A DNA stretch of 64,000 nucleotides from Fredericiella sp963839515 (GTDB lineage Bacteria; Chloroflexota; Anaerolineae; Caldilineales; Caldilineaceae), in NCBI GenBank assembly GCA_963839515.1, contig CAWIVN010000018.1:186001-250000 (forward strand), written 5' to 3'. The position numbers were made by a program, and so were the translations under genes. The stretch's first letter is position 1, and every line of letters begins with the position of its first letter. This document shows, piece by piece, positions 1-10,073 of this stretch. A model generated the notes under the pieces. It was given only the letters and a program-made list of their open reading frames with translations, was not told the origin of the DNA and searched no databases.

Positions 1-1062
1 GTAGATTATGCGGAGGGCAAGAGGCAGTTCGAACACGGCCTGGCGCTAGCCAAGTCGATTGGCGATCCTTGGCGTACAGCCCAGGCATGCTGCTTGCTTG
101 GGAACCGGCTGGCAAATGCGCCGGGGTCTGACGCCATTGGCCAGGAACTCTTGGAAGAGAGTCTGCGGCTGTACCAGGAACTTGGCGATCGGCGCAGCAC
201 CCTAGGCGTCTTAAAAATCATCGGTTTCAGCGCTGTGCTGCGCGGTCAGCTTGCACGCGGCGAGTCTATCCTGAGACAGAGCCTGGCCATTGCGCGAGAG
301 ATGCCCGGCGCCATCGAGACGTTAGAAAGCATGCATGCCTTGGCACATGGACTGGTGATTTGTGGTAAGTACACTGAAGCGTGCGAGATCGCCGGTGAGG
401 GTATGCTGCTTTGTCAAGCTTTGGGCCATCGGCCATGGCTAGCCCGTGCACTAAGTCTGACTACGAATATACAACTAGCATTGGGCTGGTACGACAGCGC
501 ATATGAGCAAGGGCTGCGTGGCCTCGAGGCGGCTGAAGAAATAGGAGATCCTGCGTTGGCAAGTTTTGCTTTGTGGCGGTTAGGCGACATCAAGCTAGCG
601 CAAGGACAATATGCCGAGGCCGGCCAGCTGCTGAAAAGATCCACCGAGACCCATCGGCGGCTACAAATTCTGGGCAGGCTAGCCGATGTTTTAGCGAGCG
701 AAGGATATGCTGCGTACGTTCCGGGGCAAAGCCATGAGATCCGCCGTTGCCTTATCGAAACGCTGCAGATGTCGTTGGATGGCCGGCTCTGGCTAACAGC
801 CATTCGCTCCCTACCATTGGCGGCGCTGTATTCTCTCAGTCGCGGGCGGATAGAAACGGCGATAGAGCTGTATGCCCTGGCGTCATGTACGCAGTACGTC
901 GCCAACTCGCCCTGGTTCGAGGACGTAGCCGGCAGGCACGTGGCCGCAGCAGCTGGGTCGCTGCCATTAGGGGTGGTTTTGTCAGCGCAGCAGCGGGGAC
1001 AAAACCGTGATATGTGGCAGACGGTAGAGGATCTGCTGGAGGCGCTCCTGGAGGAAGCATAG
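1..1062 (+). CDS. C-terminal part of a TPR-repeat regulator (5' end outside window)
   Basis: The frame is open from base 1, so the gene starts upstream of the window; the first internal ATG at 94 is not the true start. The visible ~353 residues are helical TPR-like repeats with alternating Ala/Leu/Gly pairs (for example ALARALSLTTNIQLALGWYD and LASFALWRLGDIKLAQGQYA). They end in LLEALLEEA. This is the usual C-terminal half of NB-ARC/TPR transcriptional regulators (AfsR/SARP or LuxR type), of which two more examples lie at 4.4-7.3 kb and 11.0-14.2 kb. The DNA-binding and ATPase parts would lie upstream and are not visible, so the function is inferred from the TPR portion only. It is convergent with the next gene on the minus strand. 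Confidence 0.75.
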   Translation, partial: VDYAEGKRQFEHGLALAKSIGDPWRTAQACCLLGNRLANAPGSDAIGQELLEESLRLYQELGDRRSTLGVLKIIGFSAVLRGQLARGESILRQSLAIAREMPGAIETLESMHALAHGLVICGKYTEACEIAGEGMLLCQALGHRPWLARALSLTTNIQLALGWYDSAYEQGLRGLEAAEEIGDPALASFALWRLGDIKLAQGQYAEAGQLLKRSTETHRRLQILGRLADVLASEGYAAYVPGQSHEIRRCLIETLQMSLDGRLWLTAIRSLPLAALYSLSRGRIETAIELYALASCTQYVANSPWFEDVAGRHVAAAAGSLPLGVVLSAQQRGQNRDMWQTVEDLLEALLEEA

Positions 1063-1196
1063 CGCCCGCGCCTCCACTTTCGGCCAAGGCTGCCGGCGTA
1101 ACAATGGAGCGGCATGGTGCACGCAGCAGTTATTCTGTTATTGTCTGGTATATGCCAATGCTTCGAGCAGTGCCTTGGCGTCTTTCAGGATGAACT

Positions 1197-2057
1197 CTAG
1201 GCAAGCGCTGATTCCTCACTTTGATCCGCGCGCAGGGAAGCGCGCACCTTATCCAGCCGCACCACCAGCACCTGCTCAAGCGCGGCCGGGTAGGAGATGC
1301 CGTGGGCTTGCGCCAGGCGCGGCGCCAATTCCTGGTAGAAGTGCAGAATGGTGAGAGCTGCCTGGAGCATGGCGTCTGCCTCCAGCGGGCAAAAGGTGGT
1401 CTGCAAAGCGGACACTTGAGCGATGGGCAACGCTTGCTCCAGCTTGAAATATGGTTCCTTGCCGGCGTAAGGGTCAGCGAAATTGTGGTGCAGGCGCGCC
1501 AGCTGCACGCACATGCTCCGCAGCGCTTCGAGCTGGCCGTGTGCCCACCAGTGTTGGCCGCGTGCCAGCGCCGTGATGAAATGCGACATATCATGCCAGA
1601 ATTCCGTAATCAGCCGGCGCAATGCCGCGACTTGTTCGTCGCGTTCCGCTGTGTGCGAGGGGAAAACGGCGCCGGCAAGGATGCCTTCTTTGTCGAGCAG
1701 GACCTGGTACTCACCGCCATGGATGTCGTGGAATTGGCCCGCACGCCCCATCCACAGTTCGGCTTCGGTACCGTCGGCGAGGATGAATAAGGCGGCGTTC
1801 GGCCTGCCAAAGTCTTCCAGAAAGAGTGGCTCGCCCAGGCGCCGGATAAAGTCTGTCTTGTGGGCGATAAATGCCGCATGCGCCTCATCCGTAGCGATCA
1901 AATACAGATCCAGGTCGGAGCAGGCATCGGCGTCGCCGCGGGCATAGGACCCGGCGAGAAAGGCGGCCACGACCCGCTCGTCCGCCTGGCATGCAGCGAC
2001 AAAGCGATCGAGGACGGCTTGATGGCCGGAGGGCATTGGTAAACCAGGCAGATTCAT
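1197..2057 (-). CDS. Nucleotidyltransferase-domain protein (aminoglycoside-adenylyltransferase-like)
   Basis: I take the ATG at 2057 as start because AAGGAG lies eight bases before it; this gives 286 residues. Near the N-terminus is LAGSYARGDADACSDLDLYL, the G-S-x(n)-S-D-x-D motif of the polymerase-beta nucleotidyltransferase fold: the two Asp bind the metal. The C-terminal half is helical, as in kanamycin- and streptomycin-type adenylyltransferases. The substrate cannot be told from sequence; resistance is one possibility among many. Oddly, the frame is open upstream without a stop into the preceding FAD oxidoreductase, so the two could be made as one polypeptide. The strong internal ribosome binding site argues that this domain is also, or only, made separately. 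Confidence 0.75.
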   Translation of the reverse strand: MNLPGLPMPSGHQAVLDRFVAACQADERVVAAFLAGSYARGDADACSDLDLYLIATDEAHAAFIAHKTDFIRRLGEPLFLEDFGRPNAALFILADGTEAELWMGRAGQFHDIHGGEYQVLLDKEGILAGAVFPSHTAERDEQVAALRRLITEFWHDMSHFITALARGQHWWAHGQLEALRSMCVQLARLHHNFADPYAGKEPYFKLEQALPIAQVSALQTTFCPLEADAMLQAALTILHFYQELAPRLAQAHGISYPAALEQVLVVRLDKVRASLRADQSEESALA

Positions 2058-3567
2058 GTTTTGTCGCTCCTTGTGTTGACACTCGATCAGCACCGCTCCG
2101 CGCCTGGAATGGTGATCGCCGTGGTCCACCAATGGGGTTGCCATTGTGCCGGCCGTCGGCTTGATGTTCTGGTTCAGCCCAAACAAGTTGGTTGGGTCGT
2201 ACTCTGCCTTGAGCCGGGCCAGGCGTTGATATTGCGCGCCAAAGCTCTTCTGCATCATTTCGTCGCCTTCCTCATAGAAGCCGGCGAAGTTCAGATAGCG
2301 GCTGCCATCTGAGAACGGAGCCATGTCGGCAACGCACGCACGCACCCAGTCAATATTGGCCTGGTCTTCCTCGCGGTGCTCCCAACCCGCCTCCGGGCTG
2401 ACCAGAAAGGCCGCATGGCGCCCGTTGAAGGCGCTTTGCTCGGGGCCGGCTCGTTTGACCGCACCGCCGATGTGCCAGACGTCGATCGTGCTGAAGGGCG
2501 ACGGCTGCCGGTGGGCGTGTTCGGCAATGCACGCGATAACATCATCGTCCAGGCTCATCACGTTCGCCGACTTCCAGTAGTAGCGTCTGCCCACCGGATA
2601 GTCGGCATCCCACGCCCGCTGTGCTTCCACGTAGGGCCGCACGCCGCTAAAGTCCAAGAGGGGCGCGCCAAAGTCGCGCAGCGGCTGCAGCACCCGCTGC
2701 CCCTCCTGCGGGTCGCCGGCATAGAGTCCGCCGAACAGCAGGAACGGGTGCAGGTGCAGCTCGGCAGGATAGGCAGGTTCGGGCGGCACCTGGCCGCATA
2801 CGGCGATCGTGCTGGCCTCATCCGGCACAGTGGCGCAAAACTGGCGATAGAACTGCAGCCCCTGCTTCATCTTCTCGCCCGTGCCGTCGTGAATGACAAA
2901 GGCAAGCATGACGTCCGGCCCTACCGGATGCAGCCGATAGGTGAAGGTGGTGACGACGCCGAAATTGCCGCCCCCACCGCGCAGTCCCCACAGCAACTCA
3001 GGATTCTCACTCTCGTCGGCGTGGACGACGCGGCCATCGGCCGTCACGACCTCGGCTGCGACCAGATTGTCACAACTCAGGCCATACTTGCTGCGCAGCC
3101 AGCCGTAACCGCCGCCCAGCGTTAGGCCGGCGATGCCGGTTTCGGAGAACACGCCGCCCGGTGTGGCCAGGCCGTAGACTTGCGTAACGGCATCCAGGTC
3201 GCCCCACGTGCAGCCGCCCTGGGCATGCGCTCTGCGTCCGGCAGGGTCGACGCTGAATGTCTTTCATCAGCGACAAATCGATGACGATGCCACCGTCGCA
3301 AGTGGCATAGCCCGCTACATTATGGCCGCCGCCGCGCACGGCGATCACTAGCTGCTGTTCGCGCGCAAAGTTGACCGCGGCGACGACGTCGGCAACACTC
3401 TGGCAGCGGGCGATGAGGGCCGGATACCTGTCGATCATCCCATTCCAGACGGTGCGTGCAGCGTCATACTCCGCATCGCCCGGTCCGATCAGTGCCCCGG
3501 AAAAGATACTGCGTAACTGCTGGATTCCCGGCACAGGAGACCCAGGGGCTTTCATAACAGCGGACAT
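2058..3567 (-). pseudogene. FAD-binding oxidoreductase (berberine-bridge type), frameshifted
   Basis: ATG at 3567 follows AAGGAG. The N-terminal frame carries the FAD-binding PP loop with RGGGHNVAGYATCDGGIVID, in which His is the usual covalent flavin site in this family. At about 3251-3253 the frame is lost, after LMKDIQ. Homology resumes at VDPAGRRAHAQGGCTWGDLD in another frame and continues through LTLGGGYGWL to the BBE-like C-terminal segment YDPTNLFGLNQNIKP, near 2157. The family would normally stop there. Here about 33 further residues lead in frame into the nucleotidyltransferase ATG. So there is one indel inside the gene and no stop at its natural end. Either it is decaying, or the base at 3251-3253 is an error. 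The family oxidises alcohols or sugars with O2; the substrate is unknown. Confidence 0.75.
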
Positions 3568-3631
3568 ACCAGCTCCTTTTTCGCCCAACGATGAATCCGA
3601 GTGACATATTCAGCCTTGGCGTACCGCCAGG

Positions 3632-4279
3632 CTATTTCATCGCCATATCTTTCATGTCCATATCCGCTACGGGGACCATCAGGTGCTCATAGGGAGTTCC
3701 ATCCCACATGATATACGGCAGCCCCGACGCATGGTCGGTCGTGAACTGGCTTGCGTCAAAGCCGCCCGGCAGGAGCAGCATCAGGTGGGATGGCGTGGAC
3801 ACCCACGCCTGGCCCTCGGCCGGGACAGGCGCAAAGGGATCGGTGTTGCTGGTGTCGTCGCCACCTTGCAGCATGTACGCGATACCGGGCTGGGTCACAT
3901 TCGGCTCCTCACCGGCCAAGAACGCCTCCGTCCACGCCGTCCAGACAGGGTCATTGCATTGCGGGTCATTGGCAGGCGATGCCGGCCAGTCGGCAAAACA
4001 GGTCCAGTCGCTGGTCCCCTCGCGCAGCACCACCATCTCCGTGCCTTCCGTTGGGAAGCCCAGGATCGTGGCATCTTTGGACACGGCCAGCGGCGCCGCA
4101 CTCATGGCATTGGCAATTTGCGCTTCCACTGGGTCCGTGGGCAAGACACCCGCCTGCGTTTCCGCCGCCGCCTGCGCGACCGGTATGGCCGAAGCGGTGA
4201 CCGGCCGGCAGGCCGCCAACAGGATCAAGGCCGTGATCGCCGCCGGCGCGGCCACAAGTTTCTGCATACGTCGTCCCAT
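3632..4279 (-). CDS. Secreted lipoprotein of unknown function
   Basis: 215 residues, ATG at 4279 with GGGAGGA upstream. The N-terminus has basic residues, a hydrophobic stretch and a lipobox, LILLAAC, so it should be lipid-anchored outside the membrane. The mature part has a Cys pair (WTCFADWPASPANDPQC) and a C-terminal Met/Asp-rich tail, MDMKDMAMK, which could bind a metal but this is only a guess. I do not recognise a named family. It lies between the FAD oxidoreductase and the large regulator, all on the minus strand, but gaps of about 64 and 140 bases do not suggest an operon. Confidence 0.7.
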   Translation of the reverse strand: MGRRMQKLVAAPAAITALILLAACRPVTASAIPVAQAAAETQAGVLPTDPVEAQIANAMSAAPLAVSKDATILGFPTEGTEMVVLREGTSDWTCFADWPASPANDPQCNDPVWTAWTEAFLAGEEPNVTQPGIAYMLQGGDDTSNTDPFAPVPAEGQAWVSTPSHLMLLLPGGFDASQFTTDHASGLPYIMWDGTPYEHLMVPVADMDMKDMAMK

Positions 4280-4423
4280 AAAGTCCTCCCTTGTGTCTCC
4301 TTAGTGTCTACTCGGCGGTTGCTCACTCATGTCACACAGTCGACCACGAGCATGGCGACATGGGCACAATAGCGGCAAAGGCGCGCTGCGTCACCTATCT
4401 AAAGATATATTTTGAAGATAGGT

Positions 4424-7330
4424 TCACGCTAGGAGGTTCAGTTCGCGTGCTCGTGCCAACGCCTGCACGCGATTGGAGACGCCAAGCTTGCCAAAGATAT
4501 GGTGGTTGTGCACTTTTACCGTACCGACGACGACATGCAGCCGGTCGGCAATCTGCTGGTTAGTCATGCCGGAAGCCATCAAACGCACAATTTCGAGCTC
4601 GCGGTCGGACAAGGGCTCAATCAACGTGGCTGTGACCGGCGGGCGTGAGGGTATGGCGGCATAGTGTGCAGGCGTATGGGGTAGTTGCGCCAGCTTGCCG
4701 TGCAGCAGGGCGGCCATGGCAAAGGGATCGCTGCCTGCCTCCCCGTTGGCATGTGCCGCCAGCGCCGGCCTGGCGCGCCCCGTCGCGCGGCGGAGATTCG
4801 CCTGTGCCCGCTCCTGCATCGCCCGATCGCTGGCCGTGTGGTGTATGACAAGTGTCCATGCATCGGTGGCTAAGTCTGGCTCGCCTGCTGACGCCAGCAG
4901 CTCGCCGATGGGAGTCAACTGCAGGAGCAGCAGGGGCAGCGAGCCGATGGCAATGGCAAGCTCAAGTCCCGTGCAGAAATAGCTGCCTGCCGCGCGCGGT
5001 CGCCTTGCGCCTGGGCGATGTCGCCCAACCCGATCAGCGCCCGCACCTGGCCGCCTGGGTCGTTGATGTCACGATACAGCTCATAGCTGTCGTCGAACAG
5101 CCGCTCCGCCTCCTGGTAGTTGCGGCGATCTGCCGCCAGCCCAGCCAGGCTCAGCTGCGCGATCGCCATACCTTCAGGGTTGCCGAGTTCGCCCTGAAGC
5201 GCATAGCTTTGTGCATAGTGCTGCCGGGCTTCCTGATAGTCGCCGCAGGCGCGGGCAACATTGCCCAGGATGATCGCTATATAGGCCATCATCGGGTGCG
5301 TGTCGATCGCGGCGGCTATTCCATATGCCTGTTCGGCCTGGCGACGGGCAGCGGTGTAATCGCCTTGCGCATAGCTGGTGCTAGCCAGTACATAGTAGGA
5401 TAGCTGTTGGTTGTATTTGTCTCCACTTGCCACGGCAGCTGCCTGCGCTTGGTGAGCCAGTTCGACGGCGCCCGCATAGTCGCCCATCACATCGGCCAAC
5501 AACGCCAGGCCCAGGATCGGCTCGCCCACATGGCCTGGGGGCCGCGCAGCGCCCGACGCGCTGTAAATGCTGATACTCTGCGTAAAGGCCTGGCGCGCAT
5601 GCGCGTACTTGCCCAGGCGGATATACAGCCAGCCTGCGGCCGAAAACAGAACTGCCAGCGCTGTCTCCTGTTCGCTCCCGCTGCCCGACGGCAACAGCCG
5701 GTCGATTGCCTGTTCGCACAGCTTTACCCCTTCGTGGTAACGGCCTTGCCAGTCGCAGTACTGGGTCAGGGTGGAAGCCGCATCCCTGAGAAGGCTGCTG
5801 TGCCGCCGCTCGGCTGCCCACGTCCATGCCGCGCGGATATTGTCCAGTTCGGCGGTGACCTCCTGAATCGCCCGGCGCTGTCCCGCGCAGGTGATCGTCC
5901 TTTCCCTCTCTGCCAGAAAGCCGCTGAAGTAGGTGCTGTGCGCGTCGCGTATAGCCTGCGACGCCTGTTGGTCCTGATCCAGCTGCTCCTGTGCAAACTG
6001 GCGGAGCAGCTCGTGGATCTCATAGCGGCCGTTGGGCTGGCGCCGCAGCAATGCGTTGTCGATCAAGGCGGCAAGTATCTCCACGGTTGCGCCTGCCACG
6101 TGCCTTGCCGAATCTACTGTCGCGCCGCCGCGGAACACCGACAGGCGCATAAACGCGTTGCGCTCGGCAGTGCTCAACCGGCTCCACGTGTGCAGGAAGA
6201 TCGCGCGCAGGCTGCGCTGCCGCGCCGGCACGTCCGGCATGTCGGTCTGCAAAAAGCCCAGGTCCCTCCCGATCTCCTCGGCAATCTGCGCCGGCGAGAT
6301 GACGCGTGTCCAAGCCGCGGCGAGTAGAATGCCAAGCGGCATTCCGTGCAGCAGGCGGCACACCGCAGCGATCCCCGCCACGTCTTGTACATCCGGCTCA
6401 TAGTGAGGGCGCACGCGGTGGCTGTGCAGCATGAACATCTGCACGGCCGGGTAATCACGCGCATCGGCACTGGGCTCCGCAGGCGAGCGCAGCCCATCCA
6501 GGAAAATCACGGTCTCACTGCTGAGCTTTAGCCGCTGGCGCGAGGTGGCCAGGATCCACAGCTGCGGCGCCCTGGCGAGCAGCTCCCCGACGAGCGGCAC
6601 ACCCTCCAGCAGATGTTCGAAGTTGTCCAGCACCAGCAGCAGATGTCTAGCTCGCAGAAAGTCGCCCACTTGCTGTTCGGGAGTGCGCTCGCCCTGCAGC
6701 TGCAAACCAAGGGCGGTCGCGATTGCCAACACCAGATCCTTAGACTGCGTCAGCGGCGCCAGCGGCACCCAGCAGACGCCGTCGGCGAACCGCTCCACTT
6801 GCTGCCAGGCCGACGCGATGGCCAGGCTGGTCTTGCCCATGCCACCGGCGCTGAGGATTGTGACCAGCCGCGTGCCCGGGTCTGCCAGCAGCTGCGCCAG
6901 TTCGGCAAGTTCCTCGTCTCTGCCGAATAGCGCTCGTGGTTAGCGCCGGCAGGTTGTGTTTTGGCTTGGAGCGGTCAATAGCAGCCAGGGCAGGCTGTGC
7001 TTGTATGTCGTCCAGGCCAGGGGCCGCTTGCTCCGTCAGATGTGCAGGGGGAATGGGCGGCGAGGAGATACGGTCAGGCAGCGTGAGATCGTCCCAGTGC
7101 GCTTCGTCGCGGGCAAAGCGCACAAACTGGGCTTGTTCGTCGGGCGCAAGCTGTAGCGCTGTGGCTAGCTTCGTCGCCATCTGCGAGGAAGGGCGCAGCT
7201 CGTCGGCTTCCACCTTGCGCAGGGTTACCAGGGCATACCCCACGCGGTGCGCCAGTTCCTTCTGGGTCAGCCCCAGCCCTCTTCGCCGTACTTTGAGCCA
7301 GCGCCCGAAGGTAAGCGCATCCGTCATCAT
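4424..7330 (-). pseudogene. XRE-HTH / NB-ARC ATPase / TPR / LuxR-HTH regulator, two frameshifts
   Basis: Three frames join to one gene. N-terminus: a Cro/C1-type helix-turn-helix, FGRWLKVRRRGLGLTQKELA, about residues 8-65. After a frame change near 6930-6937 comes an NB-ARC/AAA ATPase: LFGRDEELAEL, Walker A AGGMGKTSLA, Walker B LLLVLDNFEHLL, then GMPLGILLAAAW. Long TPR repeats follow. After a second frame change near 4985-4990 the C-terminus has a LuxR/GerE helix-turn-helix, LSDRELEIVRLMASGMTNQQ. STAND-type regulators use the ATPase as a switch and TPRs as sensor. A DNA-binding domain at each end is unusual. Homology is intact on both sides of each break, so these may be single-base errors rather than true decay. 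Start ATG at 7330 (or 7327); no clear ribosome binding site. Confidence 0.8.
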
Positions 7331-7362
7331 GAGCGTCCATTCTGCTTGGTGTCAAGGCGGTT

Positions 7363-7440
7363 AGTGATAGGTTATTTTGACTTCACGAGCGTAGTATCAC
7401 TTTTGTATCACTATTATATCGCAAAGTGGCTTCCCGCCAA
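7363..7440. promoter_or_regulatory. Divergent promoter with TATCACT operator-like repeats
   Basis: TATCACT occurs at 7395-7401 and again at 7406-7412, exactly 11 bases (one helical turn) apart, and its inverse AGTGATA lies at 7363-7369. For the minus-strand regulator a good promoter reads TTGGCG at 7440-7435, a 16-base spacer and TATAAT at 7418-7413. The TATCACT pair then covers the start of transcription. This is what an autorepressed XRE-type regulator would look like, but binding is inference. Confidence 0.45.
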
Positions 7441-7530
7441 CGGGTGTGCCGTGCTATACCATTAGCTGAGGTTACGTTAGCCGCGCTTCCCAGGTTTCCA
7501 GTAGCAGAACTTAAAAAAGGAGCTCTAGCC

Positions 7531-8247
7531 ATGCAACAAAGCCCTGCGTCCCGGCGTCGAGTCATCGCAGCAGTCGCCTGCCTGGTCGTGGTAATGTTGG
7601 CCGGATCGGTCGCACCCGCCAGGGCGCAAAGTACCCTCCCCGGCGCCATACCCCCTAAGGCCCGTCCGTATGGGAGTTCCTACGCCGAGTGGAATGCCAG
7701 GTGGTGGCAGTGGGCGCTAGCCTTGCCCGCCGAACAGAACCCATTTTTCGACGTGGACGGGTCCTGCGCCAACGGCGCCAACGGGCAGGGTGGACAAGTG
7801 TGGTTCCTGACTGGTGTCTTCAACGAGTCGGGCGTTGCCCAACGTAACTGCACGGTACCGGCTGGCAAGGCGCTGTTCTTCCCGCTCATCAATGTCGAAT
7901 GCTCGACGCTGGAGGTAGACACTCCATTCTACGGCGGCAACGAAGCTGAGCTGCGCGCATGCCTGCAGCCCTTTGACCTTGGCAGTGCGTTTGTCGAAGT
8001 CGACGGCGTGCGGGTTGAGAATCTGTCTGGCTACCAAAGCGAATCGCCGCTGTTCTCGTTCACGGCGCCGGCGGACAACGTGTTGGGCGTGGTGCCGGGC
8101 ACCGGTGAATCGGTGGCAAAGGGCTACTACGTGATGCTGCACCCGTTGGCAGTAGGCAACCACACCATCCGCTATGGCGGTGCCCTCACCTCGCCCTACG
8201 GGGGCTTCGCACTCGACATTACCTACAATCTCACGGTCGGCAACTAG
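7531..8247 (+). CDS. Secreted protein of unknown function, copy 1
   Basis: ATG at 7531 is chosen because AAAAAAGGAG precedes it and the protein then begins with a classic signal peptide: basic SRRR, a hydrophobic core AACLVVVMLAG-like, and a cleavage site after APARA. The mature protein, about 205 residues, opens with SSYAEWNARWWQWALALP, a Trp-rich segment I have seen in secreted bacterial proteins of unknown role. It has four Cys that could form disulphides. No catalytic motif is apparent. It is followed 141 bases downstream by a methyltransferase gene, and this gene pair is duplicated in tandem. Confidence 0.75.
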   Translation: MQQSPASRRRVIAAVACLVVVMLAGSVAPARAQSTLPGAIPPKARPYGSSYAEWNARWWQWALALPAEQNPFFDVDGSCANGANGQGGQVWFLTGVFNESGVAQRNCTVPAGKALFFPLINVECSTLEVDTPFYGGNEAELRACLQPFDLGSAFVEVDGVRVENLSGYQSESPLFSFTAPADNVLGVVPGTGESVAKGYYVMLHPLAVGNHTIRYGGALTSPYGGFALDITYNLTVGN

Positions 8248-9192
8248 AAGCTTGCCAAGGACAGCAGCGGCCCAGCCATGGTTCTCCCCCGAGATTCATG
8301 GCCACGCCGTTGCTGTTCTGTTCCTTACACCGTGTGTGATAATCTGCCGTAAATACAAGTAGACACACATGCGGTACAAGGAGGCAGCATGGCTTTTCAA
8401 GCTCACCAAGGACCCATCGCCGGGACAAGTTGGAATCCGTCCCAGTACCTCAAGTTCGCCGACCACCGGCTGCGGCCCGCACTCGAACTGTTGAACCGGG
8501 TGCCGCTGGCATCGCCCGCGACAATCTATGATCTGGGCTGTGGGCCGGGCGGGATAACGCGCCTGCTGGCCGAGCAGTGGCCTGCTGCCACGATCTACGG
8601 GCTCGACAACTCGCCGGAGATGCTGCAAGAAGCCGCGGCGGAACCCAGCCGCATCCAGTGGATCGAAGGGGATATCGCCACCTGGGCACCAGCAGAACCG
8701 CCCGAACTGGTCTACTCGAATGCGACGCTGCACTGGGTGCCAGGTCATGACGAACTCTTTCCGCGCCTGGCCGGGTTTTTGCAGGCCGGCGGCTGTCTTG
8801 CGGTCCAGATGCCGTTAAGCTTCGACGCGCCTTCGCACCGGCTCATGCGTGAGACATTACTGAGTGGTGGTCCCAACGGCAGCGCGTTGGGTACAGAGGA
8901 GCTGCGCCAGGTTGTGGCGCGCAGGTGGGTTGAGGATGCGGCTTTCTATTATGACCTTCTGGCGGGTCAAACCACCAGCCTCGACATTTGGGAAACCGAG
9001 TACCTGCAGGTGCTGGAAGGGGACGATCCTGTGCTCGAGTGGGTCAAGGGTACAGGGCTGCGACCGATCCTCAACGGTTTGGACGATGCAGAACGCGAGC
9101 TCTTCCTCGTGGCATATGCACAGCGTCTGCACGAAGCCTATCCCAGGCGGGTGAACGGCTGCACACTGTATCCGTTCCGCCGCCTTTTCATC
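7532..9192 (+). repeat. Tandem duplication, unit 1 (1661 bp)
   Basis: The segment from the second base of the start codon at 7531 to the last codons of the methyltransferase is repeated at 9357-11018. The two units differ in length by one base, and the internal spacers between the genes are both 141 bases. The methyltransferase proteins differ at about 19 positions plus the tail and the secreted proteins at about 16, so the duplication is not very recent. Confidence 0.9.
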
Positions 9193-9213
9193 TTATTTGG
9201 AAGAGAGGTGTAG
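8389..9213 (+). CDS. tam: Trans-aconitate 2-methyltransferase-like SAM methyltransferase, copy 1
   Basis: 274 residues with GGAGG before the ATG at 8389. WNPSQYLKFADHRLRPALEL at the N-terminus and the SAM-binding motif IYDLGCGPGGITRLLAEQWP, followed by the acidic GLDNS, match Tam, which methylates trans-aconitate formed by spontaneous isomerisation in the TCA cycle. NATLHWVPGH is the post-motif segment of the family. The start and length fit. Tam is the closest family, but the true substrate here is not proven. It follows the secreted protein gene and has its own ribosome binding site. Confidence 0.8.
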   Translation: MAFQAHQGPIAGTSWNPSQYLKFADHRLRPALELLNRVPLASPATIYDLGCGPGGITRLLAEQWPAATIYGLDNSPEMLQEAAAEPSRIQWIEGDIATWAPAEPPELVYSNATLHWVPGHDELFPRLAGFLQAGGCLAVQMPLSFDAPSHRLMRETLLSGGPNGSALGTEELRQVVARRWVEDAAFYYDLLAGQTTSLDIWETEYLQVLEGDDPVLEWVKGTGLRPILNGLDDAERELFLVAYAQRLHEAYPRRVNGCTLYPFRRLFILFGREV

Positions 9214-9356
9214 GGAATAATATTCGGAGATAGGATATTTGGTAAATGATAAGAGAAGAATGTTCAGGCAACGTTTGGTAATTAGTATCTATTGTTGTTT
9301 GTGATTTGCATATGGTAGGGTAGTTTTCGAGTCAGTATATAAAAACTTAATAAATC

Positions 9357-10073
9357 TGCAACAAAGCCCTGACATCCCGGCGTCGAGTCATCGCAGCAGT
9401 CGCCTGCCTGGTCGTGGCAATGTTGGCCGGATCGGTCGCACCCGCCAGGGCGCAAAGTACCCTCCCCGGCGCCATACCCCCCAATGCCCGTCCGTACGGA
9501 AGTTCCTATGCCGAATGGAATGCCAGGTGGTGGCAGTGGGCGCTAGCCTTGCCCGCCGAACAGAACCCATTTTTCGACGTGGACGGCTCCTGCGCCAACG
9601 GCGCCAACGGGCAGAGCGGGCAAGTGTGGTTCCTGACCGGTGTCTTCAACGAGTCGGGCATTGCCGAGCGTGACTGCACGGTGCCCGCCGGCAAGGCGCT
9701 GTTCTTCCCGCTCATTAATGTCGAATGCTCGACGCTGGAGGCAGGCACTCCATTCTACGGCGGCAATGAAGCCGAACTGCGCGCATGCTTGGAGCCGTTT
9801 GACCTTGGCAGTGCCTTTGTCGAAATCGACGGCGTGCGGGTCGAGAATCTGCCTGGCTACGCAAGCGAGTCGCCGCTATTCCCGTTCACAGTGCCGGCAG
9901 ACAACGTGTTGGGCGTGGCGCCGGGCGCCGGTGAATCGCTGGCAAAGGGCTACTACGTGATGCTGCACCCGCTGGCAGTAGGCAACCACACCATCCGCTA
10001 TGGCGGTGCCCTCACCTCGCCCTACGGGGGCTTCGCACTCGACATTACCTACAATCTCACGGTCGGCAACTAA
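9357..10073 (+). pseudogene. Secreted protein copy 2, start and signal peptide damaged
   Basis: This is the duplicate of the gene at 7531-8247. The start codon has become CTG, the native ribosome binding site is not included in the duplicated unit, and a one-base insertion (CCTGACATCC against CCTGCGTCC) puts the first residues out of frame. The longest in-frame reading starts at GTG 9414 and keeps only the end of the signal sequence before APARAQ. The mature part is intact with about 16 substitutions. It may be silent, or it may be expressed without export. The substitutions retain the reading frame throughout, which suggests it was functional for some time after duplication, or that the 5' insertion is a sequence error. 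Confidence 0.7.
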
